Shown here one piece after another: positions 8,965 to 18,235 of a stretch of DNA of 64,000 nt; position 1 is the stretch's first letter; each line of letters begins with the position of its first letter. The stretch is from Anaerolineaceae bacterium (lineage in GTDB: Bacteria > Chloroflexota > Anaerolineae > Aggregatilineales > Phototrophicaceae), in contig REDR01000028.1 of the NCBI GenBank assembly GCA_007693385.1, positions 83,597 to 147,596 of the forward strand. The letters are read 5' to 3'. The notes under the pieces were generated by a model. That model was not told the DNA's origin and did no database searches. It saw only the letters and a program-made list of their open reading frames with translations. The translations under genes and the position numbers were made by a program.

Positions 8965-8992
8965 AAAAAGGGGCGTAGCACGCTACGCCCCC
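8965..8992 (-). terminator. GGGGCGTAGC-type hairpin acting as terminator of the 9027-11456 gene
   Basis: An inverted repeat GGGGCGTAGC-AC-GCTACGCCCC. A-residues at 8965-8969 become a T-run on the minus strand, right after the hairpin as read from the gene that stops at 9027. The 8814-9026 gap holds this and the hairpin at 8873. Confidence 0.7.
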
Positions 8993-9026
8993 CGTTATTA
9001 CTATGGATGCTACGCGGTATCCAGCG

Positions 9027-11456
9027 TTACGGTATGGTAGCGCCGATGATGTCGCGCACCAGCGCATCATGGCTGGAGAAGTCATCGTTCGGGCCGAACT
9101 GCACCGCGAACGCGATTAACACGCCATCAATCGAAGCCGCGATCAAGGCCGCATCTTGCGGCGCGAAGCCGCCGTCGATGATCGTCAGCGCGGCGGAGAT
9201 GCTGTCACTGACTTCATAGGCCATGACATCACCCGCCGATTCCAGCAAGGCGGCGAACGCGGTCAGCGTCAGCACCGGATCATTCACGTCATAATCCATG
9301 AACATGGCGAACTCTTCGTCGATCACGAATATCGTCACGCCGACTTCACCATCAACCAGCGTGCCGAAGCCGTCCGCATCGCGCAGGATGCTGAGTGTCG
9401 CGGAGTCAGTCGCCAGCAGAATCTCTTCGCCCTGCGTGTCCGCCATCCAACCATCGGGCACCGGCGCTTGCATACCGGATTCACCCACCACAAAATCGCT
9501 GAATGCGGTGTCGGTGGTCGCAGTGGTTTCCGGCGGACGCGGCACGAAGCCGGTGCGTCCACTACCCGCCGCTTCTTCCTCTTCTTCTTCTATCACGACG
9601 GCTACACTATCACCGTATAGCGGCACACCTTCGTACAGCACACCGCTCAGGATGTCGGCCACGATGTCGGCGTAATCGTCGAAGGCGTCGCCCCGACCAT
9701 ATTGCACCGCCCACAACACGAAGCCATTCGGGAATTCAGTCGCCAGCAAGACGGCGTTTTCCGGCACATCCTCACCGGCATCGGCGAAGTAGATCGCCGC
9801 CGGAAAATCAACCAGATCGAACGTATCTTGCACGCCGGTCAAACCGGAAAGCACGGTGAACTCGTTCAGAAGATCAGCCGGATTATCCGATGTCAGACCT
9901 TCCATCTGCAACACATCGAACGATAACGGCCAGAAGCTAACGCCCACCTGCCCGCTTGCTGGCACGCCCATGAACTCATCACGCACCAGTTCCAGCGTCG
10001 CTTGATTGCTGGCGATATAGCCCAGATCGAACATGACATCAGCCGCCCAACCTTCAGGAACACCCACCGAGAATCCGTCAACGCCGATGGTATCGCCTTC
10101 CGGCAGTGGGGGCGGCTCAAGCGGCGGCGCTAGCACCGGCAGATCGAACACCGACTCGCCCTGATATTGCTTGGTCGATACGATGTCGATGATGACATCG
10201 CTGTAATCCGAGAACGGATCGTCCCCGCCGTAACGCGCCGACCACAACACGAAGCCATCAGGATATTCGGTCAGCATCACCACCGTGTTTCGCAGTTCGC
10301 CATCGGACGGCAAGACAAAGGCGAACATAATCTGAACGTTGCCATCATCGAACGGCTCAATGCTGGCGTTCAATTCCAGCAATTCGAGCAGTTCCGGCAT
10401 CATCTGATCTAGCGGCAAATCCGGCAAACCGATAGAAGCCTGCAACATCGGCGAAAGCACGATGAAGCTCATGCCGAGATCACCATCAGGCGGTATCCGT
10501 TCTATTTGATTGTTCACCATGATGTCGCGTGCCGCCGCGCTAGTGGCGAAGAACACACTCTCACCGGTATTCAACGTCACCCAATCCGACGGGATTTCGA
10601 CATCAATGCCGTTATAGCCGAAGCGGACGAAATCGCCGGTGGGGGTGACATCAGCGCGATGTTCCGCCGTCTCCAACGAGAGCGTATAACCGCCCGTGCC
10701 CAGACTGCCCCAGCGCGACGCGCCGATCAAGTACGTGCCATCCTGCGGGATGACGTAACCGACGATCTGCGAATTCAACCGGCCAATGCTGGAGTCTAGC
10801 GCGTCGTCATTGCGTGCTAGCTCGATGCCAATCGCATCATACAGATAAAGATAGGTGTCAAGCTGGTTCATGTCATCCGCGATCATGGTGATCGTCACCG
10901 TGTCGCCCGCCTGCGCTTCAAATGCGTACAGTTGCTCGTCCTGTCCGTCGGTGATCTCGCCGCGCACGGAGTCGCCATAGTTCAGCGTGCCGACCACCCG
11001 CGCATCACTCGACGGATCAATCGGCTCCAGTGGTTGGGCCAATTCCAGCGTCAGCGCAAAATCGCCGTTCCCCCGCGTGCCCCAATGTGAGGCGCGGATG
11101 ACGTATTGATCGGTGGCAGGCAACACGAAGCGGTCAATCTGCGAATTCAAGCCAAGCGTTCCGCCCGCCGCGTCATCATTGCGTATCAGTTCCGTCTCGC
11201 CGTCCGCCTCATATAGATACAGGTACGGGTCTAACGTGCTGGTATCGTCGGCGATCATGGTGATGATTACCGCGTCACCCGCCTCGCCGAAAAAGGTGTA
11301 ATAGATGGAAGACTTGCCTTCGGACTCGGCGAGTGTTCCGCGCACCGTGTCCCCGTAGCTGATAGTCGTGGCATCCTCGACCTGTGCCGCGACGGGCAAG
11401 ATCGACCACAACATCAGCAGAACCAAAGATAAAAGCCCTACCGCTTTGTGTTTCAT
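9027..11456 (-). CDS. Large exported protein: two PPC domains plus a triplicated unknown domain
   Basis: An 809-residue exported protein. The signal peptide is residues 1-24 (ending P-V-A-A-Q); AAGGAAG precedes the ATG. Two pre-peptidase C-terminal (PPC) beta-sandwich domains occupy ~28-140 and ~145-265, each with the D-P/D-T-Y-L-Y-L-Y core and a late G-x-Y/F-x-L-x-L-E strand. Three copies of a ~150-residue domain then follow at ~275-435, ~455-620 and ~665-809. Each begins with a GxxxxVPDGW-like motif (IPSDWV, VPEGWA, VPDGWM) and ends with a VLWxxQYG-x-DDxFxDY-like motif. A run of seven Glu-rich residues (~628) and a Pro/Thr linker separate the second and third copies. No catalytic residues are recognised. 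PPC domains commonly occur in secreted proteases and adhesins; here they appear without a peptidase. Confidence 0.8.
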   Translation of the reverse strand: MKHKAVGLLSLVLLMLWSILPVAAQVEDATTISYGDTVRGTLAESEGKSSIYYTFFGEAGDAVIITMIADDTSTLDPYLYLYEADGETELIRNDDAAGGTLGLNSQIDRFVLPATDQYVIRASHWGTRGNGDFALTLELAQPLEPIDPSSDARVVGTLNYGDSVRGEITDGQDEQLYAFEAQAGDTVTITMIADDMNQLDTYLYLYDAIGIELARNDDALDSSIGRLNSQIVGYVIPQDGTYLIGASRWGSLGTGGYTLSLETAEHRADVTPTGDFVRFGYNGIDVEIPSDWVTLNTGESVFFATSAAARDIMVNNQIERIPPDGDLGMSFIVLSPMLQASIGLPDLPLDQMMPELLELLELNASIEPFDDGNVQIMFAFVLPSDGELRNTVVMLTEYPDGFVLWSARYGGDDPFSDYSDVIIDIVSTKQYQGESVFDLPVLAPPLEPPPLPEGDTIGVDGFSVGVPEGWAADVMFDLGYIASNQATLELVRDEFMGVPASGQVGVSFWPLSFDVLQMEGLTSDNPADLLNEFTVLSGLTGVQDTFDLVDFPAAIYFADAGEDVPENAVLLATEFPNGFVLWAVQYGRGDAFDDYADIVADILSGVLYEGVPLYGDSVAVVIEEEEEEAAGSGRTGFVPRPPETTATTDTAFSDFVVGESGMQAPVPDGWMADTQGEEILLATDSATLSILRDADGFGTLVDGEVGVTIFVIDEEFAMFMDYDVNDPVLTLTAFAALLESAGDVMAYEVSDSISAALTIIDGGFAPQDAALIAASIDGVLIAFAVQFGPNDDFSSHDALVRDIIGATIP

Positions 11457-11645
11457 TACTGCTTCCTTTCATCCTGAGATAATCAACAGGTCACCATAAG
11501 CGCATCTACGCCAACGTATGATGCGCCGCTAGCCACCCGCGAATGTGGCGGAAAGCGTTCTAGGCAACGTCTCATATATACAGCATAAACCAAAAACGCG
11601 CACAGCGCACACCGGGACGCGGCGGGATCAGGGCGCGATTCCGTA

Positions 11646-11673
11646 GGGGCATAGCAGGCTACGCCCCTTTTTT
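11646..11673 (+). terminator. GGGGCGTAGC-type hairpin with plus-strand T-run
   Basis: Arms GGGGCATAGC and GCTACGCCCC (one mismatch) flank AG and are followed by TTTTTT at 11668-11673. The T-run is on the plus strand, while the neighbouring genes are both on the minus strand. It therefore looks like a dispersed repeat copy rather than the terminator of either gene. Confidence 0.55.
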
Positions 11674-11714
11674 GAAAAACATCACACGGTCAATCAGCGC
11701 TCTACATCCCGCGC

Positions 11715-13142
11715 CTACTGCATCGCGGCGCGGAGCGTCGCGCACGCCGGACAACTACCATCCGGGCGCACAATGGCGAATCCGGCCATCGGGTCCGCGC
11801 CGTAATTGGTGAAATCAACATTCCACACGATAATCATGCGAATATCGCCGCGCTGACGGGCGATGCGAACCGCGCTATTCAGATATTCCGCTTGATCCTG
11901 CACCGTCATATTGGCCGCCCACTCGAAGCCCGGCGGCAACGGCCCGAAGCCCTCACCGGTCAGATAACCGAGTTCGGTGAAGCATAGCGGCCTGTTGCCG
12001 ACGATGCTCCGGTACGTGTCGATCATCCCCAGATAGTAACGCGAATAGTGGCCGCTGTTGCCGCGTGGATCGCCACTACGCGCCGACGGTGGCAGGATGC
12101 CTTCGTTGTAGTGAATGCCGACGCAATCCAGCACATTACCCGCGCCCGCCGCCATCATCTCCCGCACGAAGCGGTCATCGTTCATCACCCGCGCCACGCC
12201 GAACGCGCCTTCCGCGCCAGTGGGGGCGGGGGCGGCGCTGATGACCAGCACATTCGGGTTCGCCGCTTTGATGGCGTTATACGAAGCGCGGAGCATCTCG
12301 GTATAGTTCGCGCCGCTGATCTGTCCCTGCGGCCATTCGCGGTCAATGTTCGGCTCGTTCCATACTTCGATGGCGTCCGGGCCGAGCGCGGCCACGCCAC
12401 CCAAAAACGTCGCAAACTCCTGTATGTACTGGGCACGATTCTGCCCGAGTTCCGCCGGATTGCCGACCACGCCCAGCAGAATCTTGAAGCCAGCGCCCTG
12501 CGCCTGCTCGATGATGCCGCGTGCGATCTCTGGACTTTGCCCGCGATTCCAGCGCACCTGCCGCTTGACCCACGTCATGCCGCTATTACGCATCAGATCG
12601 GGGTAGGCGAAGCTCTGCACGTGGCCGCCTAGCTCAAAACCACCGGCAATCGGTGATGTTGGCGGCGGTTGGGGCGCGGGTGGAACTGGCAGGGTTGATC
12701 CGGGCGGCGGTGCATCACCGGAGATGACCAGCCGTTGCCCGACGAAGATCAGGTTCACGTTGGCGATGCCGTTGGCCTGCGCGATGACCGCCACGCTGGT
12801 ATTAAAGCGGCGGGCGATATTGCCCAGCGTATCGCCCCGCACGACGGTATAGGTCGTCTGTTGTGGCGGCGCGTCCGGTGGCGGCGGTGGCGGTGGCGGT
12901 GGCGCGTCGCCGGTTGGTATCGCTAATTGCTGGCCGGGAAAGATCAAATTCACATTGCTGATGCCGTTGGCCTGTGCGATGGCCTGTATGCTGACTCCGT
13001 AGCGCACCGAGATGCGATACAGATTTTCGCCGCGCTGGACGACGTGTACGGTTTGGCCGTCTTCCTGTTCCTGTGCGCTGACCCACGTACTAAAGCTCAA
13101 CGTGAGCGTCATCAAGAAGACCAGCAGAATAATTCGGCGCAT
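11715..13142 (-). CDS. Exported double-LysM clan-A glycoside hydrolase-like protein
   Basis: A 475-residue protein. The ATG at 13142 is chosen over one at 13220: it follows AAGGAAG and opens a signal peptide (M-R-R-I-I-L-L-V..., cleavage near A-Q at 23-24). Two LysM domains (~30-78 and ~95-143) share NGI(S/A)NVNLIF(P/V)GQ and are separated by Pro-rich linkers. The C-terminal ~165-475 domain is a TIM barrel of glycosidase clan A. The probable acid/base Glu is in VWNEPN (~265) and the nucleophile Glu in CFTELGY (~388). It resembles GH39/GH5-like enzymes; the substrate is unknown. LysM modules suggest attachment to peptidoglycan or chitin-like polymers. The leader GAAAGGAAGCA is identical to that of the gene at 9027-11456. 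Confidence 0.82.
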   Translation of the reverse strand: MRRIILLVFLMTLTLSFSTWVSAQEQEDGQTVHVVQRGENLYRISVRYGVSIQAIAQANGISNVNLIFPGQQLAIPTGDAPPPPPPPPPDAPPQQTTYTVVRGDTLGNIARRFNTSVAVIAQANGIANVNLIFVGQRLVISGDAPPPGSTLPVPPAPQPPPTSPIAGGFELGGHVQSFAYPDLMRNSGMTWVKRQVRWNRGQSPEIARGIIEQAQGAGFKILLGVVGNPAELGQNRAQYIQEFATFLGGVAALGPDAIEVWNEPNIDREWPQGQISGANYTEMLRASYNAIKAANPNVLVISAAPAPTGAEGAFGVARVMNDDRFVREMMAAGAGNVLDCVGIHYNEGILPPSARSGDPRGNSGHYSRYYLGMIDTYRSIVGNRPLCFTELGYLTGEGFGPLPPGFEWAANMTVQDQAEYLNSAVRIARQRGDIRMIIVWNVDFTNYGADPMAGFAIVRPDGSCPACATLRAAMQ

Positions 13143-13264
13143 GATGCTTCCTTTCGTCAATCGGTGGCTATTAAGGCTTTTTGTTAGTTTAGCATAGGGT
13201 GAAAAATCGCGCTCATTCATTACCCTACGCTTTGTACAATATAGCGCGGATTCGACGCTTTACG

Positions 13265-13318
13265 GCCTGATTTTGTCAGTTTTTGCTACTTTTTATCGCC
13301 TGATTTTAGTCAGTTTTT
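13265..13318 (+). promoter_or_regulatory. Doubled CTGA-TTTT-TCAG dyad upstream of glnA
   Basis: Two direct copies, GCCTGATTTTGTCAGTTTTT (13265-13284) and the same with one extra A (13298-13318), start 33 bp apart, about three helical turns. Each contains a CTGA...TCAG dyad. They end 82 bp before the glnA start codon and just upstream of an AT-rich -10-like stretch (13341-13351). This is the layout of a cooperative operator. It does not match the TnrA or GlnR consensus. Confidence 0.6.
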
Positions 13319-13399
13319 CCGCATAACGTGTCGCACTATTTTTTATATTATATGGTGTGTGTTGCTGAATTGGTAAAAGTGACTAAATGGAGTACATCA

Positions 13400-14833
<1,434 letters not shown>

Positions 14834-14875
14834 GCGGCAAAAAACGCAGTAAAATCAACAACAAAGCAAAACCAT

Positions 14876-14902
14876 AAGGGCGTAGCGTGCTACGCCCTTT
14901 TT
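14876..14902 (+). terminator. Terminator of glnA made from a GGGCGTAGC-type repeat
   Basis: The arms AAGGGCGTAGC and GCTACGCCCTT pair perfectly around GT and run into a T-tract at 14898-14902. It lies between the converging glnA and CoA-transferase genes. Confidence 0.85.
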
Positions 14903-14932
14903 ACGTGCAATCGTGTGCTGTGCCCTCTGCCG

Positions 14933-16240
14933 CTATAACGCGCCTTTGAAAACCCGCCCGATGTAATTCTGCTCACGGGCATAAGCCAGCAATTCTTCGC
15001 GGAAATCCGGATGTGCGATGCTGACCAGACCGTGTACACGCTCCGCGATGCTCCGCCCCCATAGATCAACCGCGCCGTACTCGGTAGCGATGTAATGCAC
15101 ATCGTAGCGCGTCGTCACCACGCCCGCGCCCGGCTTCAATTGCTTGGCGATACGGCTAATCTTGCCGCCCATCGCGGTACTCGGTAGCGCGATGACGCTC
15201 ACCCCGCCCTGACTGCGAACCGCGCCGCGCACAAAATCGAGCTGGCCGCCCGCGCCGGAATAGAACTTCGTGCCGATGCTATCCGCGCACACCTGACCGG
15301 TAATGTCCACCTCTAGCGCCGAATTGATCGACACCATCTTGTAATTCTGCGCGATGATGTACGGGTCATTGACGTATTCGGTGGGGTGCATCTCGAAGAT
15401 CGGGTTATCGTTGACGTAATCATATAGCGCGTGCGTGCCCAATATGAAACCGGCCACCACCTTGCCCGGATGGATGCTCTTCATCGCGTTGGTAATAACG
15501 CCGGATTCGATCATGTCCATCACACCGTCGGAGAATAGCTCGGTATGCACGCCGAGATTGTTATGATCGCCCAACTGACGCAATACCGCGTCCGGGATGC
15601 CGCCGATGCCTAGCTGTAACGTCGCGCCGTCCGGCACCAGTTCGGCCACATGGCGGGCGATCTGTTGCTGTTCCGGCGATGGCGGCGGTGAGGGCACTTC
15701 CGGCAACGGGTAATCAACTTCAACAACGTAGTCGATCTGGTTGAGATGGATGAAACTATCGCCCAGCGTGCGCGGCATGTTGGGGTTCACCTCCGCGATG
15801 ACCATCCCCGCCGATTCCGCCGCGCTCTTGGTGACGCCGACTTCCACGCCATACGAGCAATAACCGCGTGCATCCGGCGGGCTGACTTGAATCACCGCCA
15901 CATCCAGCACCAGACGCCCCTCACGGAATAAGCGCGGAATTTCTGACAGGAAGACCGGCGTAAAATCGGCCAGACCTTCGCTGAGTGCTTTTCGCACGTT
16001 CGGCGCGATGAATAAGCTGTTGATGCGGATGTGTTCTGCCATTTCCGGCGTGATATAGTTGCCCGGCCCCAGCCCTAACAACTGCACGATCTCGACATTT
16101 TGCAATGTCTCGTAGCGGTCAACCAGCGCTTCCAGAAAGCGTAATGGCGTTGAGCAGTTACCGGTCAAAAAAACGCGCTGACCACTTTTGATGAGGCCAG
16201 CCGCCTGTTCAGCGCTGATCGAGTTATATTTCAAATCCAT
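14933..16240 (-). CDS. Acetyl-CoA hydrolase / CoA-transferase family protein (4-hydroxybutyrate CoA-transferase-like)
   Basis: A 435-residue member of the acetyl-CoA hydrolase/transferase family, which moves CoA between carboxylic acids through a glutamyl-CoA thioester. The N-terminal domain (~1-190) includes SPPDARGYCSYG. The C-terminal domain has the glycine-rich LQLGIGGIPDAV and the catalytic-Glu motif HTELFSDG (Glu ~232), followed by GGQLDFVRGA and the C-terminal GRSIAERV...IAHPDFREEL block. AGGGGGTAAG directly precedes the ATG. The natural acyl pair cannot be told; 4-hydroxybutyrate or acetate exchange are the family's common roles. It is transcribed alone, convergent with glnA. Confidence 0.88.
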   Translation of the reverse strand: MDLKYNSISAEQAAGLIKSGQRVFLTGNCSTPLRFLEALVDRYETLQNVEIVQLLGLGPGNYITPEMAEHIRINSLFIAPNVRKALSEGLADFTPVFLSEIPRLFREGRLVLDVAVIQVSPPDARGYCSYGVEVGVTKSAAESAGMVIAEVNPNMPRTLGDSFIHLNQIDYVVEVDYPLPEVPSPPPSPEQQQIARHVAELVPDGATLQLGIGGIPDAVLRQLGDHNNLGVHTELFSDGVMDMIESGVITNAMKSIHPGKVVAGFILGTHALYDYVNDNPIFEMHPTEYVNDPYIIAQNYKMVSINSALEVDITGQVCADSIGTKFYSGAGGQLDFVRGAVRSQGGVSVIALPSTAMGGKISRIAKQLKPGAGVVTTRYDVHYIATEYGAVDLWGRSIAERVHGLVSIAHPDFREELLAYAREQNYIGRVFKGAL

Positions 16241-16363
16241 CTTACCCCCTGCGAATAAGGTATCTTCTGATCTGTATACCTACGAAGATACCCCGAATCA
16301 CGGGAATCGTAACAGTATCATTTGCTGTACGTCCCTATGTCAAACGTCACGGGATAGCCGGAT

Positions 16364-17845
16364 TCACGCCGCGTCGCCGTCGATGGCTGGCAATGTGATG
16401 TCGCATGTCACGCCGTCACCATCGGCATCAGTCAACGGACAATCCACCGTCGCGCCGTCCGGCAGATTCACGCGAAAATCCCCGTCCTCGCCGCGCCAGA
16501 ACAGACCATCGCCATAACGCAAGATCAGATTGCGTACACGCCCGCATTCCCATTCAGACGGCAACGCGACGCGGCTCTCGGCGGTCTGCACCACCACGCA
16601 CTCACCAGGGAGCAGGCGTTGTGCGTTGACCTGCGCTGTGCCGTCGAAGCCCAGCACGCCGCCCCGCGTGATCTGTAATTGATGCACCGATAGCGCCACG
16701 TCCGCCGGATTGTACAGCGCCAGCGCTTCGCGGTTATAGCGGATTTGCGCCGACTGCGCCGCGCCCAGTTCAACCGGCGCGACGATGGGGACGATCCCCG
16801 CGCCGGATGGCACCAGTCCGGCGGGATCATCGCCGCCGGTCATCAGGGCGACAGCCGCCACCAGCACCGCCAACACCACGCCGACCAGCGCCAGCAGTGG
16901 CAGACTGGATTTCTTGCGCGAACCGGCGGGCAAATCATCTAATGGCTGGGTGTCTGGCCTGTGCGCTGAACTGGCGACGGGCGATTTCGCCATGCCGTAA
17001 GCCTCTGCCAGCGCTTCGATGAACTGTGACGCCCGCTCGTGACGTGCGTCGGGGTCTTTGCTCAGCGCCTTCAAGATTTCATATTCCACCGCTTTCGGGA
17101 TGTCGGCCTTGATGGTGGTGGGTGGCGGTGGCGGGTCGCTGATGTGGCTCAGCGCGATCTGCATGGCGGTATCCGCCTTAAAGACCTGCTGACCGGTGAC
17201 GATCTCGTACACGATCACCGCCAGCGAATACACATCACTCTGCGGGACGACGCTCTCGCTAGCTAGCGCTTGCTCCGGCGAGATATAGCGCGGCGTGCCG
17301 AAAGCCGTGCCCATCGTCTTATCAATCTCGGTCTGTTGCAACACCAGCCCGAAGTCGGTCAGGATGGCGCGGTCAGTCGATTCTTCGATCAGCACGTTAG
17401 ACGGCTTCACGTCACGGTGAATGATGCCGTGACTGTGCGCGTGATCCAGCGCGTCGGCAATCTGCCGCAAAATCGCCAGCATACGCTGTACCGGCAGAAA
17501 CGCGCCCGCTTTCTGAATCGCCTTGATCTCGTCGGCGAGATCGCGCCCGCGTACCAGCTTCATCGCCAGAAAGAACACCTCATCTTGCTGGCCGTATTGA
17601 TAAATCGGGATGATGTTGGGATGATCCAGACGGGCGACGGCTCGCGCTTCACGCTCGAAGCGTTGCGCCAGCACCGAATCCGATTCGACCATCTCCTGCG
17701 TCAATACTTTGACGGCGGCCTCGCGGTCTAGTTTGTCGTCCTTGCCGACGTAAATCCGCGCCATGCCGCCCGTCGCCAGCACGCGCTCGATACGATAATC
17801 GCCCAGACGCTGGCCGATGCGCTCATCTTTCAATGGGTTCGCCAT
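16364..17845 (-). CDS. Transmembrane Ser/Thr protein kinase (PknB type)
   Basis: A 493-residue Hanks-type kinase. The cytoplasmic kinase domain (~12-285) has a Gly-rich loop (ATGGMARIYVG), the ATP-binding Lys in AAVKVL, HRDVKPSNV (~140) and DFG (~163), an activation segment with GTPRYISPEQ and an APE-equivalent. A basic juxtamembrane segment, one membrane helix (~312-335) and an exported C-terminal domain (~340-493) follow. The last is beta-rich and has a lamin-tail-like look (YNREALALYNPADVAL), ending in a D-A-D-G-D-G-V-T calcium-loop-like motif. No PASTA repeats are present. GAGGAGG lies 10 bases before the ATG. It is the third gene of a unit with the NIF3-like and NTPase-TPR genes (gaps of 31 and 35 bp), which may be its signalling partners. 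Confidence 0.9.
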   Translation of the reverse strand: MANPLKDERIGQRLGDYRIERVLATGGMARIYVGKDDKLDREAAVKVLTQEMVESDSVLAQRFEREARAVARLDHPNIIPIYQYGQQDEVFFLAMKLVRGRDLADEIKAIQKAGAFLPVQRMLAILRQIADALDHAHSHGIIHRDVKPSNVLIEESTDRAILTDFGLVLQQTEIDKTMGTAFGTPRYISPEQALASESVVPQSDVYSLAVIVYEIVTGQQVFKADTAMQIALSHISDPPPPPTTIKADIPKAVEYEILKALSKDPDARHERASQFIEALAEAYGMAKSPVASSAHRPDTQPLDDLPAGSRKKSSLPLLALVGVVLAVLVAAVALMTGGDDPAGLVPSGAGIVPIVAPVELGAAQSAQIRYNREALALYNPADVALSVHQLQITRGGVLGFDGTAQVNAQRLLPGECVVVQTAESRVALPSEWECGRVRNLILRYGDGLFWRGEDGDFRVNLPDGATVDCPLTDADGDGVTCDITLPAIDGDAA

Positions 17846-17876
17846 AAGCGGCTCGCCTCCTCAAATTTTCGCTTAA

Positions 17877-18200
17877 TCAAATATCCAGTAGCGGCATGAC
17901 GTACACCACCGGCTCCTCGTAGGGATGCGCGGTGCGGATCGCGGCGACCACATCGCGGGCGATGGCGTGGCGGCAAAACGTCTCGATGCGCCATTCGTCC
18001 TCCGCGTTGATCTGGCCGATCTCGCCGCTATGCGGATCAGCTTCCGCCGATGGCTTGAAGCGCCCGACTCCGGCGTTGGTGAACGCACAATGCGAATAAT
18101 GCCCGACGATGCCGCCGCCCGCGCCGGAAATCGCGTCCAGCACCGCTTCCAGATGATCCTCCGGCACCGTCGTGACGATGTACACGTTTTCAAAATCCAT
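17877..18200 (-). CDS. Stand-alone NIF3/YqfO dimerisation (PII/CutA-like) domain protein
   Basis: A 107-residue single-domain protein resembling the insert domain of YqfO/NIF3 proteins, a PII/CutA-like ferredoxin fold. Visible marks are the N-terminal beta strand VYIVTTVPEDHLEAVLDAI, GGGIVGHYSHCAF and GVGRFKP in the middle, and the family-typical C-terminal HPYEEPVVYVMPLL. It lacks the metal-binding NIF3 core. PII-like folds often sense small ligands or metals by trimerising; that role here is inferred. The ATG at 18200 is preferred over a TTG at 18206. It lies 35 bp after the NTPase-TPR gene and 31 bp before the kinase gene on the same strand. Confidence 0.75.
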   Translation of the reverse strand: MDFENVYIVTTVPEDHLEAVLDAISGAGGGIVGHYSHCAFTNAGVGRFKPSAEADPHSGEIGQINAEDEWRIETFCRHAIARDVVAAIRTAHPYEEPVVYVMPLLDI

Positions 18201-18235
18201 AGTCAACCGTCCGTCTGACTGCTTCGCTCAATCGT

